Positions 10,028 to 20,406 of a stretch of DNA of 45,140 nt are shown here, in pieces (the first letter of the stretch is position 1; each line of letters starts with the position of its first letter). The stretch is from Peribolospora baueri. Taxonomy: Eukaryota > Basidiomycota > Peribolosporomycetes > Peribolosporales > Peribolosporaceae. The notes under the pieces were generated by a model. That model was not told the origin of the DNA. It saw only the letters and a program-made list of their open reading frames with translations, and did no database searches. The DNA lies in contig JAMDHS010000127.1 of the NCBI GenBank assembly GCA_029717555.1, positions 1-45,140 of the forward strand, read 5' to 3'. A program made the translations under genes and the position numbers.

Positions 10028-13000
10028 CTACTCCTTGTGCTCGATAGTAATCTCATTCGGACGATCCTCCACGTCGTCCTCCTTCTTTCCTTTGCCAGTT
10101 CCGACACCGTCAGCGCCCACGTTGTCTTTCTCAGAGTCGGACAAGTCCCTGCGTTGAACGACCATCTTGCCGTCGTCCGAAGGCTGACCGGGTCCGGAAC
10201 CGGATTTGCCGGAAATCTGACAGACGTAGGAGGTCCACTGGCGCGTGGGGACGCGGGCCTCGAGCATCTCGTTGATCTCTTCGAGCGTTCGGCCTATCGT
10301 TTCAGGAATGTAGAAGTCTGCAAGGGCGAACGAAGTCGGAGCCAGGAAAGCAGATCAATAAGACTCGGTCGCGGAAGGCTCTTGTGGCCAGATAGAAGAT
10401 CCACCGGTTCGAACCGACGTGACTGAGGGGTAGGGGCCCTCACAGACAAAAAGCATGGCGATAACCGTTCCGCCGGCGTAGATGAAGCCTACCATGGCGT
10501 TCAAATTGGCCTCGCCTGGGTCGAACCTGATCGAATAGCGGTAGTGAGGTCGAGGTGTCGGTCAACAGCATCACAGAGGCGTCAAAAACAAATCGCAGAC
10601 GCACAAGTAGGGCAAGGTGAACGTGACGGCCCACGCGCAGACCCAGAAGCAGGCAGTCCCAAGAGACATGATCCTAAGGTTGACGATGCGCGCAAGCCGA
10701 GAGGATAAAAGTTAGGCCGACGCTATACAGGCAAATCCTTGTGTTATCGCACACGCGCGGGCCATCCTCACCTGTTCCTGTTCTTTCCAACGGTCAACTC
10801 GGTAGCGACGACCCACGCAAGCGGGCCCCAAGCGAGGTTGAAGAAGAAGACGTAAAGCTAGCGGGCCACAGAGGCGAACGAGCGCAATACCGAGCCAGTT
10901 GTCACCAGGCAATGAAATCGTCTATCCTCTACCGTCCTCACACTCACCATAATCATAGCAGCGATGACATTGGACTGGGCAGCCGTTCGCTCACCCTCAG
11001 GGACGATGCCGACGCCTCCGCAGACGAGGAGACATCCTGCCATCACCGCCGAGGTCCACAGGAGCAATGGACGGCGACCGAGCCGGTTTACGAGGAAGAA
11101 AGAGCAGATGACGCCGACGACTTCGATGATGTCCTGTGTGGACCAAAGTAAGAAGGACACCAAGAGATGGAGACCAAGATCAGCAAAGCGAAGCACCGAC
11201 GGGAGAAAACACACGATACGTACGACGACAATCGTAATGGTGAATTCGTTTGCGATTCCGACCGCTTTGAGCTGGCACGAACGCAAACAGATAGGAAAAA
11301 ATGAGCGACAACGAAAGAGAGATGCGCGTAATTAAGCCTGTGCCCTCCTTCGCGGTATATCTAAAGCCCCATCTCAGCTGGCGAAAGCCACAAGAGATCA
11401 GGGTGACACTACTGCCACTCACGAACTGAACATTTGATAATCACCACGGCCATTCACCGAACGGTCAAAATGTAGTCAAAGGGAAACATGGATAATTGGG
11501 AGCAAAAAAGTCAACAACGAGAGCGAAAGGGAGTCGTGTCTCCAGTGCTATTGGAGACTTGCCTTCGTCGTATAGGAGAAGATGAACTGAACCCCTCCGA
11601 TTTGTTGACAGATCAAAATCCCCAGGCCGCAAATGAACCGCCTTCTTTGCGTCCCCTGGAAAAGGGTACCCCACCCTCCCTCCCCACTACTCTCCATCTC
11701 GTCTCTCCTCGCAGCTTGGAAGGTGTCCATCTCGTGCTGGACCACCAGTTCCCTTTGCCCCGGCTCGTAGCCCTTGCAGATGCGCTCAAGGGCGCGAAGG
11801 GCATCAGAGTCGCGCATTTTGGAGATGTACCAACGGGGAGACTCGGGGATGAAGAGGAGCCCGACGAGGATGGCGACGATGAAGACGAGATTGATCCCGA
11901 TGGGAATACGGTATGCAGCCGTGTTGGTCAGGTCTTTGCTACCTTGATTGACGCAAGCTCCGATGACCTAAGGGGAGGAGCGGGGGAGTCGGAGCAGGAG
12001 GGAAAGGGGTCGTAAAGGGGGGCGTAGAAAGAGACGAAAACACACATCAGAGAAGAGATCAACTTAGTTCGAAGAGTTCGACAGCCTTCTCGAAATGGAA
12101 ATGAGGAAGCTGAATGCTCGATCCGCACCTGGCCAATAGCGAGCAGCAACTGCCAAGACGACACCACGGACCCACGGATGGCGGTGGGAGGTACTTCTGA
12201 AAGGTAGAGCGGAACGGCATTCGAGATGACGCCCACACCCATTCCAAGGATGGCGCGGCCAAGGCCGAGCAGGGGGACAGAACCAGCTAGGACGAGCTGT
12301 CGTGAGGGAGCCAAGTGAAAGAAGCCAAGAAAGGAACAAAAATGTCCAATGGTGAGACAACTGATCTGCCTATCCAGATACCGTCCCATTTGAGCTCCTT
12401 CCGCGAGCAGCTCACCTGCAACACAAATAGCAATGAGCACATCAGCGACCGTCAACCCAAATTCTTCTGGCCTCAGCCCCGGTGGTCCCACAGTCAACTC
12501 CTCACCTGCAAGATAACGCCAACAGTAATGAGCGCACAAGCGACCGTCAACCCAAGCTTCCTTCCACCCCAGTCCCCGACGGGCCCCGCCATGAGCGAGC
12601 CGATGACCTCTCCCGCCTGGACTATGGAGGTGAGCACGGACTGGATGTCTGACGAGAGTTGCTTCTCGCCTGTGGAGGTGTAAGTGTTGCCGTAGTCTTC
12701 GTTGAACCTGGCGAGAGCGAGACGTTGAAATGATTATGAAAAAAGAAAGAAAGTGAAGCAAGGTGAAGTAGGGGAAAACGAAGGCGGAGAAGGACATGTT
12801 ACCGTCGAGCAGTCGTCCGCTCACTTCTTCTGAGAGAGGATACCGGTGAAGTAGGTGCCTGCCGACCATGGTTGCGAGCAAGTGCGTAAGCCTCCAAGTC
12901 TATGCGAAATCCACAACCGCTTCCCTCCACTGACTGAGACTCCACGGCAAGATACCCCGTCTGAGCCGACAGCAGGGCCAACCTGGAAGCGACCTAGAAC

Positions 13001-13134
13001 GCACCATCATATCCGTAGGTAACAGCGCCGATGACGACGATGGCGCAATAGAACAGGGGCCTCGCGTTGGCCTTTGTGAAGAGCTTGGCGGTAACAGGGG
13101 AATCGCCGCTATTGGTCACCATTGCTCCACCCAT
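10028..13134 (-). CDS. MFS sugar transporter (sugar porter family)
   Basis: Twelve exons by my model: 13134-13005, 12858-12825, 12707-12506, 12296-12129, 11967-11563, 11425-11423, 11271-11224, 11133-10948, 10857-10772, 10673-10605, 10526-10444 and 10317-10028. This predicts 567 residues, normal for a 12-helix proton or facilitated sugar porter of the plasma membrane. Family signatures seen: YGYDGTYFTGIL in helix 1, GDWGGRK after helix 2, GRAILGMGVG, IPESPRW, ICQQIGGVQFIFSY in helix 7, LVNRLGRRPLL, and the terminal PETIGRTLEEINEML. The tail of about 70 residues is charged and cytosolic. Intron 5 starts with GC (AAG|GCAAGT). The sixth exon is a 3-nt TTC that brings helix 7 to the usual length. 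Substrate cannot be told from sequence. The neighbour on the left is unrelated. Confidence 0.9.
11423..11425 (-). other. Predicted 3-nt micro-exon (one Phe codon) of the sugar porter
   Basis: The triplet TTC is preceded by TTCAG and followed by GTGAGT on the minus strand. Including it turns SYTTK-LKAVGIANEF into SYTTKFLKAVGIANEF. That restores the exact spacing of sugar porters, which read SYGTTFFQNAGISNPF. Flanking introns would be 137 nt (with a GC donor at 11562) and 151 nt. The alternative is direct joining of exons 5 and 7, one residue short. Confidence 0.45.
12413..12590. repeat. Imperfect direct duplication spanning exon 3 end and intron 3 of the sugar porter
   Basis: The last 85-90 bases of exon 3 plus its donor (12503-12590) are repeated, diverged, at about 12413-12500 inside intron 3. 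Both copies contain GCGACCGTCAACCC (12540-12553 and 12445-12458) and end at TTGCAG|GTGAG on the minus strand (12505 and 12415). The copies differ by scattered substitutions and a 5-nt length change between those two landmarks. Confidence 0.8.
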
Positions 13135-13739
13135 TGTCACAGGCAGGTCAGCTGCTGAGCAGGGGAAACTCCTGTCGATGCAGTTGGAGTCTCAGAGGAA
13201 ATGGATGAAGAGGGGAACTGCGAGGGCACGGAGGAGCTCCTTTTCGTTTCACACCCATGCAAAGACCAGGAACGCCCACGGGATGGCGCACGACGGAACG
13301 ATGGAATGTCTTCCACAGCAACCTCGTTCGACACGGAAAGAGCGGATGCATTATTTTACGCAGCCGGGGAGTCCCTATGGATGGATGATTTAATGTCCGT
13401 ATGGGGTCACTTATTAGCAAATAGCACGCAAATGAAATGGGGGGACTATTATTCCCGGGCGGGGCCAGACGAGGCCTTCGATGCACTTCTCTAGCATGTG
13501 TTCTGGCCGCAGCAAGGTGAACGGGCACATACTCCACGTGATGCGCGTGTGGTGATCGCGAGCTGCGCTTCCCCGTTCTCTCTTCTGCTCTCGGTATGGA
13601 CAAAACTCTGAATCTGCCAGACAAAAGATAGAAATTGTCTTGCCTCGTCAGCCGACAGGTGGAGGCATCGTCCGTGGCTGACGCTGCTCCGCCTTGTTGC
13701 CATCGAACCTCCAACGATCCTCGGCATGGACAACTAGCT
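13135..13739. other. Divergent promoter region, sugar porter / Bqt4-like gene
   Basis: A 605-bp interval between two divergently transcribed genes. No coding segment with family character is seen. A somewhat AT-richer patch around 13390-13440 could mark a promoter, but I find no clear TATA element. Reading frames across it are chance frames. Confidence 0.5.
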
Positions 13740-16503
13740 ATGTCCTCCCGTCCGTGTTTGCGCCCGTCCCGGACGCCTGTGCGCGACGCATCTTCGCCAA
13801 CCATCCTCTCTCTTTCAGCCCCGCCTGCCGCCCTCGCCGGCGGCACCGGTACTCCTTGGACATGGGCGGGCCTTGAAGCCCGTAAACCCCTCCCGCTGCG
13901 TTTTGTCTTGATGCCTTCGCGGAGAGTAAGTAAGGCACTGTGTCCCTGTCTGGTCGTCGACGTGAACGGCGTCGAGGTCTTCAGGTGAGCCCGGCGTCCG
14001 TCGTCTTTAGTACGCTCTATAGGTTGGATTCATGTTGCGTCCACGTTACCTGTTTCATCGTTGCTGACTTTCTCGCTTGCCTTAAGGATCCTTGACCCCG
14101 AACATCGCGAGCCCTTCGTCTCCCTCTCCCGCATTTTCCAAGCTGCGGAGCGTACTCCCGTTGCTTCCTCACCCTCTATCTCCTCCCAAGGTCCCCCAAA
14201 CTGTGACGATGGGGCCATAAAAACGGAGTCTGGGTCAGTGCCAGCGCCGATGACTACGGTGGAAGGTTTGTTGCGCTTCGGATTGAGGAGGGAGAGGGGC
14301 GAGTTCGATCTCACTTTGGCTGGGTTGGAGCCCTTTGAGGACATTTGGGTAAGCCTAGTAGTTGTCCTGGAGCCGATTCGCTGTGCTATTCCGGGATTCA
14401 CAGTCTAGGGACGTGAAGGCGTCGCCAACATTCACTTTTAAGTTTCTCACGTTCGCCCTGTCCTCCTACGCTCTTCCTCCTCTTCCTCTCTCCTTCCTCA
14501 GGCGCCACTGGCCATAGCACGCCAGGTAGCAGCAGATTTACGCCTTCTCGAGCCATTGGGGGCTCTGCTTGACTGGAAAACGAGGTACGCCTGGTCGCTT
14601 GACGAGGGCAGGGATGCTGGGTTGGTGCACAAGTGAGTGTCGCGAATGTGCTCCTAACTCTCCTCTTCTCTCTTCTGCAGCAATCCATTGACTGTTAAAC
14701 TGATTGTCTCATCCCCCCTTTTTGCCCGCGTCCAGTTGGCGCATTCCATCGTCAATCCTCGACCCTTCTCTCTACTCTACTGCTGCGCTCCTCTCGACCT
14801 CCTTCTCTCGCATAGAGATTCTTCCCGAAGGCCAGCAGGTCCGTACCCAAGTGGATCGGCGGCTTCGATACGCGGGCATGGATTCGGTCACCGGCCTTTC
14901 TTCTTTTTACCATGGCGGCCCCTCCGGAGATGCCGTGGAGGACATCAAGGGTGGCGCGGGGAGGAATGATGACGGAGCGCATGCACCCAGCCACGAAGAC
15001 CGACGCTCAGCCGCGCACTTGGCGAAGAGGAGGTTGGAAGAGGAGCTGGTGAGGTGGACAGTGCAAGCGTACGAGGCGTGGCTCGACGTCCGAGAAGGCG
15101 TCGATAGCGTCGCGGCTACGACTCCGACGACGTCTCAAGGGGGCACCATATCGCCTTCTTCTTCCGGAGGAGGGCGACCGTTTGTATCGCAGCAGCCGCA
15201 CCTACCAACACCGGACACCATATCTATGTCCGCCTCGGGCTCTCCGGTGCATTTGCCCCCGCCGCGTCTCTCGTCGCTTGCGCTCTTCCCATCCGCCAGT
15301 CCACGTTCCTCCGTCTCCATCGACGCGCTGTCAGCCGCGTCCCTTCACCAGAGCTTCCTATCTTCTCTTTTCGTTATCTTGCGCGACACGCTCCTCTCCT
15401 CGCTCCTTCTCCCTCCCGAATGCGTCTCCCCGGACGGCCGGACGCTCTGTCTATGCGGAGGTGCATTGGTCGTGGAAAGGGAGGAATTGGTGAGCTTGTT
15501 GGATGGTGCGAGCGTGGTAGCGGCACGGGAGGGAAAGGAGAAGCGAGACGACGCGAAGCGGGAGCGCGAGGCCAAATGCTGGCTGGCGGTGGTCGACCTC
15601 ATCTCTCGAGTGGCCGTGTGCTCGTCGTCGGACTCGTCTCCCTTCCCCGACTCTGTCCCCATCACCTCATCGCCCCCAGGTAGCGGATCACCGATGGATC
15701 CGCACCATAACCGCGTCCCTGTCTCTCCCCCTTCCCCCTCCTGCCCCATGCTCATACCCCCAGCCGAGAACTCCCGTCTCCGTTTGCTCATCTCCAAACT
15801 CGACGGCCTTGAGGGTAGGATGGAAGGCGTGGAAACGGGCATGACGAGACTGGAGTCCGCGTTGGGAAGGGTCGTCGCGAGTCTCGAGGCCACTAGGAAC
15901 GCCATGGTCGAACGTGAGGGGAAAGGGGGTGGTGCGAGGAAGGGCGTGGGGAAGGGGGAAACGAAGGATTGTGGGGAGGGGCGTGTTGGGAAGCTAAAGG
16001 ATAATGGGAAGAGGAGAGGAACTGGGGATCAGGGCTATGCAGGACGCGAGGAAGGCGCGATGGTGGAAGAGCGCGGTATTAACGTCGCAGAGGGAGCAAC
16101 GCCGCACGGTTCCCTTTCTACCGAAGGTGCTGGTCATGGTAGCGAGCATGCTGGGGCTTCAGAACAGCAGCAGCAGCAGCAGCAGCGGCTTAAGCTCGAA
16201 GCTGATCCGTGTTCTCTGGATGTCGGTTCCTTTCCTTCTTGTCGTCTCCCAGAGGTAGCGCAGCGCTCGGGCACCTTGAGCGTGAATCTCCAAGATGAAC
16301 AGTCTCGCGGCGGCGGTCATGGACGACGCGGACACTCAAAGGGGGACGGTCACGGAAAGCGACTAGCAAGCGCCTCCACCGCCGCCGCTGTGTCCGGATC
16401 GTCGTCCACAGAGTCCGGCGCAGGGCCATTCCTGGCCTTTCCTACCTTCGTCCTACTCTGTCTCATTGTCTATGGGTCGTGCTGGTTCTGGTTGGGCCTG
16501 TGA
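13740..16503 (+). CDS. bqt4: Bqt4-like tail-anchored protein with APSES-type fold
   Basis: Four exons: 13740-13984, 14087-14348, 14502-14632 and 14736-16503, predicting 801 residues. In S. pombe, Bqt4 is an inner-nuclear-membrane protein that tethers telomeres. Seen: an N-terminal domain with GVEVFRILDPEHREPFVSLS, then FEDIWAPLAIARQVAADL (about 165-184) and LLEPLGALLDW. This matches the order in Bqt4 (a strand pair, a SATSMFRSAF-like helix, GLWVPPADALALA). The long middle is disordered. It holds a coiled-coil-like stretch (LISKLDGLEGRMEGVETGM and following) and a Gln run. A final hydrophobic helix (about 780-800) sits at the extreme C-terminus, as in a tail anchor. The third junction is the weak point: the strong acceptor at 14680 would not keep the frame, whereas 14735 gives HNWRIPSS. 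The start at 13740 is the first ATG in frame. Confidence 0.7.
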
Positions 16504-16881
16504 CGCAGTTCTTTTGTACCGTTTTCCTTTCGGGAGGCCATAGGGGAAGTCTCCCGCTCGGTAGCCCTTGGTTGTCGTCGCCGTACCACAGGCTGTGCTG
16601 TACCAGCAACTGATTGTCCACTATCACCCGTCCACCCTCCCCATCCTGTCATCGTCCCGCCGTGTTTGTCTTCTAGTCACCTGATGCAGTTTGATACCGG
16701 ACGCACTCTTCTGCGATAAGCAGCGAGTAGACAGCAATGTTGGCGATGCCTTGCTCGCCCCGGCTTTCTTTCGCAACAAACAACGGCGTTCTACTCGGTA
16801 CATACACTTAGGCCGAATTTGAGACCTCCTAAAATTACACGGGCACGGCTCGGCTTCATCGCGTCCCCCATTTGGCTCTGA
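16504..16881. other. Convergent intergenic interval
   Basis: A 378-bp interval between the 3' ends of the Bqt4-like gene (plus) and CENP-W (minus). It holds no coding segment or clear poly(A) hexamer that I can support. Confidence 0.5.
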
Positions 16882-17452
16882 TTAAACACGATTCCTTGTC
16901 ATCATTGTCCTTCTGTATTGCGATAGGACGCGCTGAGCGTAGAGAGAGGGGGGCGGAGGGAAAGGAGGGCGAATGGGGCGAGAAACGTCAGACAGTCCCA
17001 CATCCTTCTCCAAAGCTGTCACATGATACAGAACAGAACCTTCCACTCTCCCCCAAACTCGGTCTTACCTGGGCAGCTCTACGAACGTGTCGCGCCTGGA
17101 TGTTCTTGTTGCCTACCCCTGCAGCCGCGTCCATCTGCGAGAGGAGCCGAGATTCGCGTGCGAGTTTTTGAAGGAAGAGGTTGTAGTGGAGGTAGATCTG
17201 CCGTGACCGAGCGAATGACCCCGGTTACAAAATGACCGAGAGGATGATACAGGGAAAAGACAAGGTAAGCCCGTTCAACCTCGACGACGTTAAGAGGAAT
17301 GGGAGAAAGTCACGACGCCCTTAAGGACGAGCAAGAGATCAGCCGTACAGTAGCCGTCCGCTCACCAACACGTCCGTGTTCTTGCCTAGCCTCTTGTCCG
17401 GCAAATGGCCCTTGACGATGGCCTTGAGCGTGGAGCGAGGGTAGAGACGCAT
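16882..17452 (-). CDS. CENPW: CENP-W-like histone-fold kinetochore protein
   Basis: Three exons, all phase 0: 17452-17366, 17197-17069 and 16932-16882, predicting 88 residues, the same length as human CENP-W. CENP-W pairs with CENP-T in the constitutive centromere network and binds DNA at the inner kinetochore. Seen: a basic start (MRLYPRSTLKAIVKGH), a first helix and loop ending KNTDVL, a long central helix IYLHYNLFLQKLARESR that matches the human LLVHLNCLLFVHRLAEESR pattern, and a last helix IQARHVRRAAQRVLSQYRR. For exon 3 I chose the acceptor after CTACGCTCAG. The next AG, 16 nt downstream, would give a different tail without the helix. It is divergent from FYV10 with 226 bp between the start codons. 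Small multi-exon genes like this are often missed by annotation. Confidence 0.82.
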
Positions 17453-17678
17453 TCTCGCCTGTTTCTTTCCCGGACCGACGTTGCGACGGTGATGGAGGCA
17501 CCGGGCAACCTATACGCGAGTGAGCCGAAAGCAGGCTCGTGCGTCGCGCTTCGAGACTGCTGCGGCGGTCACCGGCCGGTGTCTCAGGGTGTGGCGGTCT
17601 ATATCATACAGCCCCCTATACACCTGGTCGTCATTTACCCCACAGCTAACCACACACCAAGTCCTCTCCACGGCCGAC
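17453..17678. promoter_or_regulatory. Compact divergent promoter, CENP-W / FYV10
   Basis: Only 226 bp separate the two start codons, so both genes probably use one bidirectional promoter. I see no TATA box. The C(T)AACC-type pyrimidine-rich sequence just before the FYV10 ATG is compatible with a leader. The inference rests on spacing alone. Confidence 0.55.
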
Positions 17679-20014
17679 ATGGCGAACCCCAAGATCAACT
17701 ACGATGGCATACTTATGCTAGAGCAACCTTTTGCAAAGGTGAGCACCACTTTCCCCCTCGGTCCTTGCCCGGAGAGACTCGGAGGTCAAGCCGATGGCTT
17801 GGGTAATCCTAGGGCGGATGATGGCCCGAGTGGGTGCGGTAGCATAGGATGTCTGTCGGCAGAAGAAACGTACCGTGTGCTCAAGTATCCTTCTTGCATG
17901 AAACGTACTCCTCCCGCAACCCCATTTAGGTCCCCTACGAAACCCTTCGCCGAGCGTTCCGTAGCTCCCAGAAGCACGTCGAGCGCGAGTTCGGCGGCTT
18001 GCAGGGCTCCCTGTCTGATATGGAGCGCAGATTGAAGGGAGGAGCTGGCTCAGAGGTGAAGGCGTCTGGCGGTGGAAACGGAGAGGCGGGGGAGGACGTG
18101 ATGATGGCCACCGCCCCTGTTGCCGATACTGCTCTTTCTGGAGATGGGCCGCTGGAGACATCGGCCGGGAGTATGACGAAGGAGGAGGCCAGCAAGGTTC
18201 TCGAGGGAATGATAGGGAGGATGCGTGGGTTAAAACGCAAGGTGAGCAATGGCATTCGCGTAAGAGATGTTGGCGGAAAGGGCAGTATTGACGTTTCGTC
18301 CTCTTACCCCGCTTGCAAAGCTCTCGACGACCAACGCTACTACCACCTCTGCCTTATCGCAGTCTTCCCTCCGCCTCTCGCACTTACAGCGCCTCTACGA
18401 TATGGATTCCACTTCGTCGCCCGAATTTGAAGAGTGGAGCCGGACCAGGCTCGATCGCATGATGTGTGATTACATGCTGCGTAAAGGGTGGGCTGGCGCT
18501 GCTGAGACGCTCAAGAGGGAGAAGGGCATCGAGGTAAGTTGGTCAGAGCAATCGGACCGATTTGCCTTTACGCTTGCATTGTGCTCATACGGCGCCTTCT
18601 CATCATCTCTTGTTGTGCCGACGCTTCAGCCGTTTGCAGATATCGAGTTGTTCGCCGAAATCAAACGCATTGAGGATTCTCTCGCCGCGCGATCGTGCAC
18701 TGCATGTCTTGCCTGGTGTAGTGAGAACAAGAGCACTCTCAGAAAGATGAAAGTACGTACCTTCAGCTCCTGAATTCGTTTATCTGACAATCACATTAGC
18801 TGTCCACTCACCGCAGCGTTCGGTGTCCCGGTTCATTCGTTCTGCTCTCGTCTTTAGTCCACGCTTGAGTTCGACTTGCGACTGCAAGAATTTATCGAGC
18901 TTACGAGGAAGCGAGATGAGCTCCAGACCGCCATCGCCTACGTCCGGAAGCACCTTATCTCCTCTTGGTCTGGCCCTCCCACCGGCGAGGAGCAAGATGC
19001 AGTTGCCAAAGAAAACAGCGCGAGGATGAAGGAGGATATGCAGCGCGCTATGGGACTCTTGGCCTTCGGCCCGAATTGTGGCATCGTGACGTACGAAGTG
19101 AGTTAGACGAGCCTGCAACGTTACAGGTTTCAGGAAGCTTAAGCGAATGCCGCGTAATTCGATCCCATACCAGCAAATGTACGACCCATCCCGCTGGACA
19201 TCTCTAATCTCCACCTTCCGTTCAGCGGCGCTTTCCTTGCACTCCCTTCCCCCACAACCAATCCTCGCCATTGCTCTCTCGGCCGGACTTTCTTCGCTTA
19301 AGGTCCCCGCGTGCTATCCAAACAACAAGACTACTTCCACCAATTCCAGCGACCCGGCGGCGACCACTTCGCCCGAAGCGCTCGGCCCCACCGCTTCAAC
19401 GCTGAACAGCCTTCTGGCCCCTAGCGGCCTACTCCCTGGCTCGCCCGCACCGTCCCGGGAAAGCCGGGCGCAATCGCCCTTCGGCTCGTCCCATTCTCCG
19501 TTTCCTCACCCTTCGTCTCAGTCCTTCCCTACTGTACCCATCTCAGCGTCGGCTGAAGTGGGTTCAGGTCTACCAAAGCCGTCCGTCGTGCACAAGGATA
19601 AGAACATTGACTGCCCCGTGTGCGACGAGAACGGGCTCGGACTGTTGGCCGAGGAGGTACCGTGGAGTCACCATGTCAACTCGACGATAGTGTGCAGGAT
19701 CACTGGCAAGGTCATGGACGCTGATAATCAGCCGATGGCACTGCCTAATGGACGAGTGTATTCGAGGGAGGTGAGTCGAGCGTGAGGCGGACAGAAGTCT
19801 CTGTCAGTCTCTCAAGCTGACATTTGACAGAGGATTGGACCGGAAGAAGTGACTGACCACCTTCACCTTCCTTGCGTATTGCCATCTGCCTCTCCTGCTG
19901 CGGATGAGCCAGGCTCTAGAGGACATGGCGCTACGAAACAACGGCCGTATCACCTGCCCTCGTACTGGCGAGTCCTTCCACTTCGCCGAGTCGAGGAAGG
20001 TGTATATCTCCTAG
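17679..20014 (+). CDS. FYV10: GID/CTLH ubiquitin ligase subunit FYV10/GID9 (MAEA orthologue)
   Basis: Seven exons, all phase 0: 17679-17738, 17930-18241, 18321-18533, 18630-18752, 18858-19097, 19174-19770 and 19913-20014, predicting 548 residues. It is one of the two RING-like subunits of the GID/CTLH E3 ligase, which marks gluconeogenic enzymes and other targets for degradation. Seen: the N-terminal VPYETLRRAFRSSQKHVERE typical of the family, a LisH motif (about 165-195, MCDYMLRKGWAGAAETL), a CTLH/CRA helical region (about 196-360), a Ser/Pro-rich insert, and the degenerate RING. The RING reads CPVCDENG (from about residue 463), HHVNSTIVCRITGKVMD, ALPNGRVYS and finally CPRTGESFHFAESRKVYI. 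This ending is the usual family C-terminus. The last intron is chosen so that YSRE joins ALEDMALRNNG. Confidence 0.93.
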
Positions 20015-20406
20015 ACAAGACTTCTTACTCCTATACCCTCATCGAGCCTCTCCGATTCAAGGCCTTCAAGTCGTCTCGATTGCCGTTTCTTCCTCATCCG
20101 CAGACCCCTCATCATATCATGTATTGCCCGATCTTCATCCTGTATTCTATCTATCTACTCGAATCAAGCACCCCGGCCGCCGCAGACCAATTTGCTAAAG
20201 GATTACAAAATCCATCTTCAAAAGTCCTACAAGATCATATAAAGTTACAAGGACATTATCACCTTTACAAGCAACCATTGCCGGTTGGACCGTGTTCAGC
20301 CTCCGCTTCTTGGTTCACAACCGATGGATAAAAACGATTCAAGGTCCCGGCCCTCAGACCTCCCCACTCTGGTCCGTCCAGCTTCTGTGCGCCGCTGCGA
20401 AGAACC
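20015..20406. other. Convergent intergenic interval
   Basis: A 392-bp interval between the 3' ends of FYV10 and PSF3. A locally AT-richer patch at about 20190-20270 probably contains 3'-end signals, but no canonical AATAAA is seen. There are no coding segments that I can support. Confidence 0.5.

Noticed and set aside
10405-10416. CGGTTCGAACCG, resembling a tRNA B box
   Set aside because: It lies in intron 11 of the sugar porter as a short palindrome. I found no A box, acceptor stem or cloverleaf around it.
16882-16916. Alternative last exon of CENP-W from the acceptor after CAATACAG
   Set aside because: It gives a tail without the last histone-fold helix. The CTACGCTCAG acceptor gives RVLSQYRR, which fits the fold and the 88-residue length.
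19829-19855. Possible extra exon after the TTTGACAG acceptor in FYV10
   Set aside because: It would bring an early stop codon. Skipping to 19913 restores the conserved family ending.
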